Of a stretch of DNA of 38,722 nucleotides, positions 16,866 through 25,651 are shown in pieces (within the stretch, counting starts at the first letter, position 1; every line of letters starts with the position of its first letter). The stretch is from Nostoc sp. LEGE 12450 (GTDB lineage: Bacteria > Cyanobacteriota > Cyanobacteriia > Cyanobacteriales > Nostocaceae), in the NCBI RefSeq assembly GCF_015206895.1, contig NZ_JADEXU010000071.1, positions 1-38,722 of the forward strand. Reading direction: 5' to 3'. The notes beneath the pieces are model-generated. The model was not told the origin of the DNA and made no database searches. It saw only the letters and a list, made by a program, of their open reading frames with translations. The position numbers were made by a program, and so were the translations under genes.

Positions 16866-16875
16866 AAATTGCCTT
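16834..16875 (-). repeat. 21-bp tandem duplication spanning the translation start
   Basis: Two perfect adjacent copies (16834-16854 and 16855-16875) of the 21-base unit AAAGAAGTCATAAATTGCCTT. Read on the minus strand each copy holds AAGG, a short spacer, ATG and the first codons ACT-TCT. The length is a multiple of three, so both starts are in frame. Confidence 0.95.
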
Positions 16876-16911
16876 TGAGATAGTCTATTTTTAATCTACT
16901 CAAAAAATGTG

Positions 16912-16988
16912 TTAGCGTGCCCTGCGGGAAAGAAAGCTACGCGTAGCGTCTGTCTACGACACGCTGCGCGAACGCAGAGAAGGTATCG
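16912..16988. repeat. Nostoc-type CTACGCGTAGC mosaic repeat
   Basis: GC-rich stretch with CTACGCGTAGCGTCTG and CACGCTGCGCGAAC, unlike the AT-rich surroundings. Related words occur inside the histidine kinase gene (19738-19768) and at 20863-20880. It looks like a dispersed intergenic repeat, not a gene. Confidence 0.6.
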
Positions 16989-17128
16989 CCATAGACTCAG
17001 ATTAAAAATTTGGCTAATAGCTGTTGATTCTGTAGCTTTCAGGCTGACAAATGGGAATTTTAAAATCAGGGCAAATTTCCCAAAACTGAATTAGCGCAGT
17101 AGTCAGCACTTGAGGTTCCGAGCAAGGG

Positions 17129-18841
17129 ATGAAAATTAGTCAGAAATTAATTTCGGGAATTCTAGGAATAGCTACTCTCTCAGTAATCACTGGTGCTATT
17201 AATGCTCATCAGCAATTGAAAATAGCTAAGTATATTGCTCAACAAGAGGCTGAGGAAGTTGCAGGACTAGTGGGATATTTCGTCAGTCATGAAGTTGATG
17301 AATACCACGAAATTGGATCGCGAGATAAGATGCTAGCCGAATTGCAAGAGCATGTTATCTTGCTACACAAGCAACGCCAGCGCGATCTAGAAATTGTAGA
17401 CCGCAATAAAATCATTCTGGCAGATGTAGTTCCAGAAGACATTGGTACGCGATTAGATCACGATCGCAATAATGAAGTTGGTAAAACTATTCAAGATGGT
17501 ATACCAAGAACATATATTGAGGTCAGTCCTGAGTACCCAAATGGGATTCGATTGATTGCTGTTCCTTTTAAGACTGGCAAGGGTGAAACAATTGGTGCAG
17601 TCATTCTGGAATATACACCGCTTTACAAAGCAGCACTAGTAACAGCCAACAAAAATATTGTTGCCACGTCGGTCATCAGTTTGGTATGTGGCATCCTGGC
17701 ACTATTAGTAGGCTATTTGATCTCTAGAAGCATTTCAAAACCGATTAAACAACTCCAGCAAGCTGTGGTAAATCTGGCTGAAGGTAAACTCGATACTAGA
17801 GTTAATATTCGCTCCCAGGATGAGATTGGCGAGTTAGCCACCTCGTTCAATAAAATGGCGGACGATCTGCAATATTCCAGAGAGAAGTTGATCAATGCTA
17901 ATGAACAATTACGAGACGAAATTACCGAACGCCAAGAGGCAGAAGCGGAACTTCAGCAAGCTCTGAAAGACCTGCAAAAAACCCAAATCCAATTAATTCA
18001 ATCTGAAAAAATGTCGAGTCTGGGTCAACTAGTCGCAGGAGTTGCCCATGAAATCAACAATCCGGTTAATTTTATCTACGGCAACCTCGAATACGCTGAT
18101 GATTACACTCAACAGATGTTGCTGTTAATTAAGCTTTATCAAAAACACTACCCCTATCCAGAGCCAGAAATTCAAAATGCTAACCAACTAAACGAAATTG
18201 AGTACCTAATAGAAGATTTGCCTAAGATGTTAACCTCAATGAAAATGGGGGCTAAACGCATCCGGGAAATTGTTCTCAGTCTAAGAATTTTCTCTCGCTT
18301 GGATGAAGCTGAGTTTAAAACGGCTGATTTGCATGAAGGAATAGACAGTACTTTGTTAATTTTGCAACATCGGCTCAAGGCACAAAGTAATCGTCCTCAA
18401 ATTGAAGTGGTCAAAGAGTATGGAAAAATGCCTAAAATTCAGTGTTTTGCAGGGCAAATGAATCAGGTATTTATGAATCTCTTGGCAAATGCAATCGATG
18501 CTTTAGAAGAGGCTTTCCAAAAAGAACTTTGTCCAAATCCCTTGATTCGTATTTCTTCGGAACAGGTAAATGAAAATGCTGTGATTCGGATTGCTGATAA
18601 TGGATCGGGAATTCCAAAAGCAATTCAGTCGCGTTTATTTGACCCTTTTTTCACCACAAAAGCAGTTGGTAAGGGGACTGGTATGGGATTATCGATCAGC
18701 TACCAGATAATTACTGAAAGGCATGGTGGATCTTTGGAATGTATTTCATCACCGAGACAGGGTGCAGAGTTTGTGATTGCAATCCCGATTCGAGCAGGAA
18801 AATTAGCACAATCATCAATAAGCGATCGCATAATAGGGTAA
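17129..18841 (+). CDS. Membrane-bound sensor histidine kinase with HAMP domain
   Basis: 570-residue sensor kinase. A membrane helix at about 8-25 and another at about 176-198 enclose an extracytoplasmic sensor domain of roughly 150 residues, whose ligand is unknown. A HAMP domain (about 198-250) and a coiled coil (250-292) lead to the HisKA domain with phospho-acceptor His307 in VAGVAHEINNPVNF. The ATP-binding domain shows the N box (MNLLANAIDAL), G1 (DNGSGIP), F box (FDPFFTTK) and G2 (GKGTGMGLS). The HEINNP context is common in cyanobacterial kinases that signal to separate response regulators. No regulator gene is adjacent, so it is an orphan kinase. Confidence 0.93.
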   Translation: MKISQKLISGILGIATLSVITGAINAHQQLKIAKYIAQQEAEEVAGLVGYFVSHEVDEYHEIGSRDKMLAELQEHVILLHKQRQRDLEIVDRNKIILADVVPEDIGTRLDHDRNNEVGKTIQDGIPRTYIEVSPEYPNGIRLIAVPFKTGKGETIGAVILEYTPLYKAALVTANKNIVATSVISLVCGILALLVGYLISRSISKPIKQLQQAVVNLAEGKLDTRVNIRSQDEIGELATSFNKMADDLQYSREKLINANEQLRDEITERQEAEAELQQALKDLQKTQIQLIQSEKMSSLGQLVAGVAHEINNPVNFIYGNLEYADDYTQQMLLLIKLYQKHYPYPEPEIQNANQLNEIEYLIEDLPKMLTSMKMGAKRIREIVLSLRIFSRLDEAEFKTADLHEGIDSTLLILQHRLKAQSNRPQIEVVKEYGKMPKIQCFAGQMNQVFMNLLANAIDALEEAFQKELCPNPLIRISSEQVNENAVIRIADNGSGIPKAIQSRLFDPFFTTKAVGKGTGMGLSISYQIITERHGGSLECISSPRQGAEFVIAIPIRAGKLAQSSISDRIIG

Positions 18842-19012
18842 GTATGAGTCTTTGTCAGACCATAACTGCGATTGCTACATAGGGGAAATTGCGCCCGAAT
18901 TGTTCGGTTCTACCACTTTCAACAGTACATAAATGGTTATAACCTCGTAGGTAGTAGCGAAATGTCTACCTTAGACACTGTTAGTCGCTCTTGAATTAAG
19001 GGGTGAAAGCCT

Positions 19013-20551
19013 GTGTACGAATGGATATTGCCAAGTCTGAGCGAAATCTTGGCCCAAAATCAATCAAGTGTGGCTGAATGTTCACCTGGTAAAGCAGAGC
19101 GGCAGTGGCGTGTCAGCCTCGCAGCGACAGAACATTTGCTATTAAATACTTTAGCAGCTGATTCAGTTGACACAACCCAAGGATTAGTTTTAGCTGCACC
19201 CGCACCCTTATTTAGTCAGCCAAAACTGACTCAAAGCTTACAAACAGTCACTTTCACGGCAAAACCATTTAATCCCTTGGCACTGATGCCATTTCAGATG
19301 CCAGATGGGATTGCACCTATAGATGAAGAAATTGCTCCTCATGAATCGGTACTTCCCTTATTACCTGCCGATCCTTTGGGTGCAGAGCAGTTTTGCTTAG
19401 TTTTTACTGATAAATTTAGATTAGTACTAGTTTTAGCAACTCATAAAAACGGTAAAAAAACCTTTTCATTTTCTTTTGAACCGGAAGTAGTACAGCAAGC
19501 TTGGCGATCGCTAGGTGCGAGAGTAATGCTGGCTAATCCAGAATTTTTTGCCCGCCTGGATGTATTAGTACAAGAATATTCTCCGGTAGCACCAGATTGC
19601 CGCATCATGATTCAGTTTAGTCAGTTGTTGCTTCAGGAATTAACAGAAGCAGAGGAGACTGGGGAAGAAGCAGGGGAGCAGGGAGCAGGGAGCAGGGGGA
19701 AAAATACCAATTCCCAATTCCCAATTTCCCATACTTCTCTGCGAGACGCTACGCGAACGGCTTCGCTCAGTACAAGTTCCCAATTCCCAATCCCCAGTCC
19801 CCAATCCCCAAATCCTGATGTCGAACTGCTCCAAGCCTTCGCTCACGAAGTCCGCACACCTTTAACAACTATTCGCACCATGACTCGTCTACTGCTGAAG
19901 CGGCGAGATTTAGATGCTAGTGTGATCAATCGCTTAAAAATTATCGATCACGAGTGTACTGAGCAAATTGATCGTATGGAGTTGCTGTTTAAGGCAGCAG
20001 AATTAGAAACTACTGCCTCTACAAAATGTTCAAAAACTCAACTCACACCGATGTCTTTAGATCAAGTGTTGCAGCAGAGCATTCCTCGGTGGGAACAAGC
20101 AGCGCATCGCCGGAACTTAACTTTAAATGTTGTTTTACCCCAGCAACTACCAACTGTGGTAAGTAATCCCATGATGCTCGATCAGGTACTCACTGGTTTG
20201 ATAGAAAATTTCACTCGCAGCTTACCCTCTGGTAGCCATATTCAAGTACAAGTTATTCCGGCTGGAGATCAACTGAAGTTACAATTATCGCCCCAATTTG
20301 GGTGCAAAGATTCCAGTAAAGCCGCCACACCTGCAACGCCACCAATTCGCAAAGCCCTTGGTCAATTGCTGATGTTCCAACCAGAAACGGGTACGATTAG
20401 TTTGAATATTGCCGCAACTAAGCATTTATTTCAGGCGATCGGCGGTAAATTGATTGTGCGTCAGCGTCCACACTATGGAGAAGTTTTGACGATTTTCCTT
20501 CCCTTAGAAGTTAGCAATAAACATAAATCTGGAGCTAAAACTTGGGAGTGA
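19013..20551 (+). CDS. Soluble histidine kinase-like protein, degenerate ATPase, repeat-derived linker
   Basis: 512 residues from GTG 19013. The N-terminal 210 residues form a soluble domain I cannot name. A HisKA-like segment follows, with His278 in LLQAFAHEVRTPLTTIRTM. The C-terminal region keeps a weak N box (LIENFTRS), but I see no DxGxG or GxG ATP-lid motifs, so kinase activity is doubtful. Residues about 214-268 are coded by Nostoc-type intergenic repeats (see 19652-19816), forming a low-complexity linker just before the histidine. No membrane helices or receiver domain are seen. It follows the membrane kinase by 171 bases on the same strand but may be independent. Confidence 0.8.
   Translation: MYEWILPSLSEILAQNQSSVAECSPGKAERQWRVSLAATEHLLLNTLAADSVDTTQGLVLAAPAPLFSQPKLTQSLQTVTFTAKPFNPLALMPFQMPDGIAPIDEEIAPHESVLPLLPADPLGAEQFCLVFTDKFRLVLVLATHKNGKKTFSFSFEPEVVQQAWRSLGARVMLANPEFFARLDVLVQEYSPVAPDCRIMIQFSQLLLQELTEAEETGEEAGEQGAGSRGKNTNSQFPISHTSLRDATRTASLSTSSQFPIPSPQSPNPDVELLQAFAHEVRTPLTTIRTMTRLLLKRRDLDASVINRLKIIDHECTEQIDRMELLFKAAELETTASTKCSKTQLTPMSLDQVLQQSIPRWEQAAHRRNLTLNVVLPQQLPTVVSNPMMLDQVLTGLIENFTRSLPSGSHIQVQVIPAGDQLKLQLSPQFGCKDSSKAATPATPPIRKALGQLLMFQPETGTISLNIAATKHLFQAIGGKLIVRQRPHYGEVLTIFLPLEVSNKHKSGAKTWE
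19652..19816 (+). repeat. Dispersed intergenic-type repeats inside a coding region
   Basis: In order: GGGAGCA units, CCAATTCCC heptamers, a GAGACGCTACGCGAACGG word, a second CCAATTCCC block and a CCCCAGT/CCCCAAT run. These are the repeat types found between genes elsewhere in this window. Here they are translated in frame as a Ser/Gln/Pro-rich linker of the histidine kinase-like protein. Confidence 0.85.
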
Positions 20552-20998
20552 ATATTCATCAACTATTTTTTTAAATTATAAATATTCACTCTAAATTAAC
20601 GTCATTTAAAGAAACCTCTCCCTGCCTTGAACGAAAGTTCAAATCTGTCCCTCTCCGAGTCGGAGAGGGACAGATTTTACTTAGTAGAAACTAGGGAGAG
20701 GTGTTTCTGTTAGACTAATTTATCTCACATTAAATTAGACAGTAATTAAATTTATCTGACTCATATTTGATTTTTGAAAAAACTCCGTACAACTCAAAAA
20801 TCCTTCTTTCCTCTTGCCTATTGCCTATTACCTCTTGCCTTCCCACCCAAATAAATATGGCTACGCCACGCTGCGCGAACAAAAATCAAAGCGGATTCCT
20901 ATATCTGACTTGCCATTTGTAAAAATAGATGCCAAAAATGGATATAAATTCTGGCTAACAGCCAAGTACACATTTGTGTAAAAACCAATAGGAGAATT
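20552..20998. other. Intergenic region with palindrome and short repeats
   Basis: Contains the nested palindrome 20611-20706, a TTGCCTATTGCCTATTACC-type repeat around 20815-20840 and a GCTACGCCACGCTGCGCG word at 20861-20878. No gene is supported. The AGGAG site of the next gene is at 20990. Confidence 0.6.
20611..20706. repeat. Nested palindrome (long hairpin)
   Basis: The inner stem 20641-20677 is perfect (AAATCTGTCCCTCTCCGA and its complement). Outer arms GAAACCTCTCCCT (20611-20623) and AGGGAGAGGTGTTTC (20693-20706) pair with one bulge. No T tract follows the stem, so a simple terminator is less likely than a mobile palindromic repeat that could still act as an RNA hairpin. Confidence 0.75.
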
Positions 20999-21667
20999 AT
21001 GGCACATTTTGAAATAATCGAAAAAGAAAGCTTACGTTTAGTCAAAGTCACTTTGCAAAACGAAACAGTACGGACTGAATCTGGTGCTATGTACTATATT
21101 CGTGGCAACGTTCAGATGCAATCTAAAGCCCCTTCAGCAGGTGGGTTTTTAAAATCCTTAGCCACGGGAGAAAACATTTTCCGTCCTACATATACAGGTA
21201 CGGGTGAATTATATTTAGAGCCGTCTTTAGCGGGATATCACATTCTAGAATTAGATGGTAGTGAATGGATTTTAGATATTGGCGCTTATTGGGCTAGCGA
21301 TGGCAGTATAGAAGTAGGAATTGAACGAAACAAATTTGCATCAGGCTTAATTGGTGGCGAGGGTTTGTTTCAAACAAAAGTCAAAGGTAGGGGTAAAGTG
21401 GTAATGGCAGCACAAGGCCCTGTAGAAGTAATAAATTTACAAAATGACCGATTAGTTGTTGATGGAAATTTTGCGATCGCTCGCACAAATACCTTAAATT
21501 ATCGCGTTGAAAAAGCTACCAAATCTCTTTTAGGTTCGATGACTTCTGGGGAATTTCTCGTCAATACTTTTGAGGGAACTGGGACTGTATTGCTTGCTCC
21601 CATACCTTACTGGAAAGTCATGATGATTCGGCAAATTACTGCCGCGTTACCAAAAACTTCTAGCTAA
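20999..21667 (+). CDS. AIM24-family protein (TIGR00266-like)
   Basis: 222-residue all-beta protein of the AIM24 family (PF01987), seen in bacteria and in mitochondria, where AIM24 supports inner-membrane organisation. The bacterial function is not established. Family traits are an N-terminal VRTESGAMYYIRGNVQM block, Gly-rich turns (GGFLKSLATGENIF), GLIGGEGLFQTKVKGRGKV and a C-terminal TFEGTGTVLLAP. No signal peptide is present. AGGAG lies five bases before ATG 20999, an ideal start. The gene stands alone and ends in the hairpin terminator at 21717. Confidence 0.9.
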   Translation: MAHFEIIEKESLRLVKVTLQNETVRTESGAMYYIRGNVQMQSKAPSAGGFLKSLATGENIFRPTYTGTGELYLEPSLAGYHILELDGSEWILDIGAYWASDGSIEVGIERNKFASGLIGGEGLFQTKVKGRGKVVMAAQGPVEVINLQNDRLVVDGNFAIARTNTLNYRVEKATKSLLGSMTSGEFLVNTFEGTGTVLLAPIPYWKVMMIRQITAALPKTSS

Positions 21668-21716
21668 TAATCATTAATTATCAGTTTTATCATGTCCGCT
21701 TAAAGATTGATGTCCA

Positions 21717-21755
21717 GATCCCCGACTTCTCAAAGAAGTCGGGGATCTAATTTTT
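21717..21755 (+). terminator. Rho-independent terminator of the AIM24-family gene
   Basis: GATCCCCGACTTC and GAAGTCGGGGATC pair perfectly around TCAAA, followed by TAATTTTT. The stem core equals that of the terminator at 1732-1767. Confidence 0.85.
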
Positions 21756-21825
21756 CACGAATGATTTAGTATTGCTATATAACTCCAAAGCTAATAGCAA
21801 CGAACTGGGGATTGTCAGATGTGGG

Positions 21826-24468
21826 TTAAGCCAATGCGGACTTTAAATCACTTTCTGCTTGTCCCAACGCATCTGGTAATTTACTCGCATCACGTCCGCC
21901 AGCTTGGGCTAAGTTCGGTCTTCCACCGCCACCACCACCGCAGATTTTAGCGATTGCACCGACAAATTTACCAGCTTGTAAACCTTTTTTGTTGACTTCT
22001 GGACTAAAAGCTGCAACTATGCTAACTTTATCGGCTTCGGGAACAGAACCTAGCACCACTGCACCGTTACCGATTTTTTGTAACAGGCGTTCGGCTGCGG
22101 TTTTCAATGATTCTGGATCGACATTTTCTAATTGGGCAACGATAATTTTATGATCGCCTACAGTTTCGGCTGTTTGTAGCAAGCTGTCAGATTTAGCGAT
22201 CGCTAACTGTACCTTTAAGGTTTCCAGTTCCTTCTGACTATTTCTGAGTTCGCTTTGCAGACTTGTAATTCTGTCTGGTAATTCTTCGGGTTTAACTTTA
22301 AAGCGATCACTCAAATCTTTAACTACTTTATCCCGCAGGTTGAGATAATCTAGGATTGCTGGCCCCGAAACAGCTTCAATGCGCCGCACCCCAGAAGCCA
22401 CGCCAGCTTCCGAGATAATCTTAAACACGCCAATTTCGGCAGTATTGCTGACATGAGTGCCACCGCAGAGTTCCATTGATACGTTAGGGAAGTCAATCAC
22501 GCGAACTTCATCGCCGTATTTCTCGCCGAACATAGCAACAGCACCCTTAGCTTTCGCCTCGGCTAAAGGTAAGACTTCCACCTTTGCAGCGTGGGCTTCC
22601 GCAATCCAACTGTTCACCTGTTCTTCAATTTGTTGCACTTCCTCTGCTGTCAATGCGCGGGGACAGTTGAAGTCAAAGCGCAATCTATCAAAGGAAACTA
22701 GGGAACCAGCTTGAGATATGCCATCATCAACAATTTTTTTCAACGCCGCTTGCAACAGGTGCGTTGCGGTATGGTTAGCTTGGGCGCGACGGCGACAAGC
22801 CGGATCGATTTGGGCGGTGACAGGATCGCCTACGCGCAGTGTACCGCGTTCGATGCGTCCGAAGTGAACAAAGAAATCAGATTCTTTTTTAACGTCTTCC
22901 ACTCGAACAACAATACCATCACCAGAGATATAACCGCGATCGCCGATTTGTCCGCCAGATTCAGCATAAAATGGCGTTTTATCAAGGACTATTTGTACCT
23001 GTGTCCCCGCTTCTGCTTCTTCTTGAGAAACACCTTCTAGCAAAATCGCTTCGACTATTGCCGTCGCCGCCGATTGGGTGTAGCCTAAAAACTCAGTGAC
23101 TTGGATGTGTTCTGCTAGCTTGTCGAGGGAACCTTGGACAGTTAAATCGATGGTTTCATGTGCATCTCTACCACGTCCTTTTTGAATTTCCATTTGTGCC
23201 TCAAATCCCTCAGCATCAACTGTGAGATTATTTTCTTCGGCAACTTCTTGAGTAAGTTCGAGGGGAAATCCGTAGGTGTCATAAAGGGTAAATGCACTTT
23301 CACCACTAATTTGAGTGTTTCCTTGCTGTTTCACCTCTTGGATAATTTCTTCTAAAAGTTTTTCGCCTCTATCGAGAGTTCTGAGGAAATTTGATTCTTC
23401 TCGTTGCAACTCAGCTTTTATTGCTGCTTCCCGTTGGCGCACATTGGGGTAGGCTGATTCCGAAAGAGCGATCGCAGTTTCGGCAATTTGGGTAGTAAAT
23501 TCGCCAGAAATCCCAATTAATCGCCCATGACGCACCACCCGCCGAATTAATCGCCGCAGTACATAACCCCTTCCCACATTGGAAGCGCGGATTTCATCAG
23601 CGATCATGTGGACAACAGAACGAACGTGATCGCCAATGACTTTTAGGGAGACTTTGGTTTTTTCATCACTGCTATGGTAGTCAATGGCAGCAATTTGGGC
23701 AGCTGTTTGAATAATTGGGAAAATCAGGTCAGTTTCGTAGTTATTGGGCACTTTTTGGAGGATTTGCGCCATTCTCTCCAAACCCATACCCGTGTCGATG
23801 TTCTTATTTTGCAGTGGCGTTAAATTGCCTGAAACATCTCGGTTATATTGCATGAACACGAGGTTGTAAAACTCGATAAACCGGGAATCGTCTTCTAAAT
23901 CTATATTTTCGTCACCGCGTTCTGGGTGGAAGTCGTAATATATTTCTGAACAAGGACCACAAGGGCCAGTCGGGCCAGATACCCAAAAGTTATCATCTTC
24001 GCCCAAGCGTTTAATTCTGGCTACCGGCACACCGATTTGATCGCGCCAGATAGCAAAGGCTTCATCATCATCTTCAAAAACGCTGACAACCAGATTTTGG
24101 GGAGAAAAGCCAAAGACTTGTGTGGAGATTTCCCAGCCCCAAGCGATCGCTTGTTCTTTAAAATAATCACCAAAGCTGAAATTACCCAGCATCTCAAAAA
24201 AAGTGTGATGCCGTTTAGTGCGTCCGACATTTTCGATGTCGTTGGTACGGATACACTTTTGCGAAGTCGTAGCCCGCTTAAATTCTGGTGTCCTCTGCCC
24301 CAAGAATATTGGCTTAAATGGTAGCATCCCCGCGATCGTCAGCAGTACGGTTGGATCTTCTGGCACGAGAGACGCACTTGGGAGGATTTGGTGACTCCGT
24401 TGGGCAAAGAAGTTGAGGAATGTGTTGCGAATTTCGTTACCGCTTAGGTACTGGGGATTTGAAGACAT
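21826..24468 (-). CDS. alaS: Alanyl-tRNA synthetase
   Basis: 880 residues, the full usual length. It charges tRNA-Ala with alanine and hydrolyses mischarged Ser/Gly-tRNA-Ala. The class II catalytic core starts at the N-terminus (NEIRNTFLNFFAQRSHQILP) with motif 2 HHTFFEMLGNFSFGDYF and GMGLERM (motif 3). The editing domain carries the zinc ligands HTATH and CGGTH. The C-terminal coiled coil and C-Ala domain end with ICGGGGGGRPNLAQAGG. Start ATG 24468 fits the family N-terminus. Single gene, host-like composition. Confidence 0.98.
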   Translation of the reverse strand: MSSNPQYLSGNEIRNTFLNFFAQRSHQILPSASLVPEDPTVLLTIAGMLPFKPIFLGQRTPEFKRATTSQKCIRTNDIENVGRTKRHHTFFEMLGNFSFGDYFKEQAIAWGWEISTQVFGFSPQNLVVSVFEDDDEAFAIWRDQIGVPVARIKRLGEDDNFWVSGPTGPCGPCSEIYYDFHPERGDENIDLEDDSRFIEFYNLVFMQYNRDVSGNLTPLQNKNIDTGMGLERMAQILQKVPNNYETDLIFPIIQTAAQIAAIDYHSSDEKTKVSLKVIGDHVRSVVHMIADEIRASNVGRGYVLRRLIRRVVRHGRLIGISGEFTTQIAETAIALSESAYPNVRQREAAIKAELQREESNFLRTLDRGEKLLEEIIQEVKQQGNTQISGESAFTLYDTYGFPLELTQEVAEENNLTVDAEGFEAQMEIQKGRGRDAHETIDLTVQGSLDKLAEHIQVTEFLGYTQSAATAIVEAILLEGVSQEEAEAGTQVQIVLDKTPFYAESGGQIGDRGYISGDGIVVRVEDVKKESDFFVHFGRIERGTLRVGDPVTAQIDPACRRRAQANHTATHLLQAALKKIVDDGISQAGSLVSFDRLRFDFNCPRALTAEEVQQIEEQVNSWIAEAHAAKVEVLPLAEAKAKGAVAMFGEKYGDEVRVIDFPNVSMELCGGTHVSNTAEIGVFKIISEAGVASGVRRIEAVSGPAILDYLNLRDKVVKDLSDRFKVKPEELPDRITSLQSELRNSQKELETLKVQLAIAKSDSLLQTAETVGDHKIIVAQLENVDPESLKTAAERLLQKIGNGAVVLGSVPEADKVSIVAAFSPEVNKKGLQAGKFVGAIAKICGGGGGGRPNLAQAGGRDASKLPDALGQAESDLKSALA

Positions 24469-25651
24469 AGGTGTTTTTAACTTGAGACTTTAGACTCTTC
24501 TAGACTTGGGCGTAGCGGCACTGGGTAAGTGTATTTTCATAAATAGCTTTATATATTCTTGCATTTTGTTTCATATTACCGCCAGCAAATTCTACAAGTC
24601 TATGAGCTATACACAGTGATGAGGATGCTTTTAGACCATTATCTGGCTCTGGCAGGATGTACTGCATCTACGCCCGTCCTAGACATCATAATTTTGGTCT
24701 TTAAGATTAATCCTTAAGAAATAGTTTAAAATTCCCATACTAGGGTAGCAAATGGCACTAAAACTGAAAGTATCAAATATTGCTTACTTTTCTCAGAGCG
24801 GAATTTCACTGATTTACCCACATTAGGGGCAGGTTTTGACATCAAACTTTTTATTTAGCTTCTTTTTTCGAAATTTATGATGTTGCAATCAATTAAACAA
24901 AAGATGTGAGTTAAATCAAGAAAGATAGATAAAGTGCGTAGGCAGAGATATTTTGTTTATCCTGCTAACACATTGTGAACCCAAGTTTCACGTCTCACTT
25001 AATTTGGGGATTTTTCACCCGACAAATTCGCTCTGTAATTATAGAGTTTGTTAGTGCCAGAAAGCTCCTGTCCATAGCAGGAGGGAGCTTTGCTGTCTAT
25101 GTAGTTCGCATTGCTTTTGCAATTCCACTCCTACCTTAATACTTGATTAAAGCCTAGGTTATAAACCAAAAGGCTGAAGTCTCCTATTAAAAATGTTATT
25201 TTTAATTCAACGATTAAAATTTAGATTTTGATCGTTGAATTAAAAACTTTATAATTTCTTTATTTTTCTTCGTAAGAAGAAATTTGTTTATCTAATGTGG
25301 AGGTTATTCCAAACTCTTTATTTTCGTAACTTAATCAGTTAAAAAACACTTAAGAAAGTACATAAATAGTTTGTATATGTCTCAATATTATTCAGTATTT
25401 TTACTGTTTGAAAAACATAGTGTAAAGAAGACATTAGTTGTCAGAAGTGAATATTTCAGAAACGCTAGTAGTAAATATAAACCCTTGAAAGGAGATAATA
25501 ATTGGTAAAATATTGTAGATTCGGCGTAAATAAAAGTATATAACCAGAAATCTAACTCAGCCTAAAAGATAATATTTAATATTAGGCAAAAATAGTAGTA
25601 AATTACTCAACTTAATCTCTTTGAAATTTAAATAGGATAAATAATAAAACA
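24469..25651. other. Long AT-rich intergenic region with one stable hairpin
   Basis: 1183 bases without a supported gene. The one notable structure is a hairpin at 25061-25091: CTCCTG and CAGGAG around a 7-base loop, extended by AAAG/CTTT with a bulge and not followed by a T tract. The last 500 bases before the diguanylate cyclase are very AT-rich and probably hold its promoter and a long leader. A small RNA could be encoded here, but the sequence alone does not show it. Confidence 0.5.

Noticed and set aside
20641..20677. Inner hairpin as terminator of the histidine kinase-like gene
   Set aside because: Stem is strong but no T tract follows on either strand; the nested outer arms favour a palindromic repeat.
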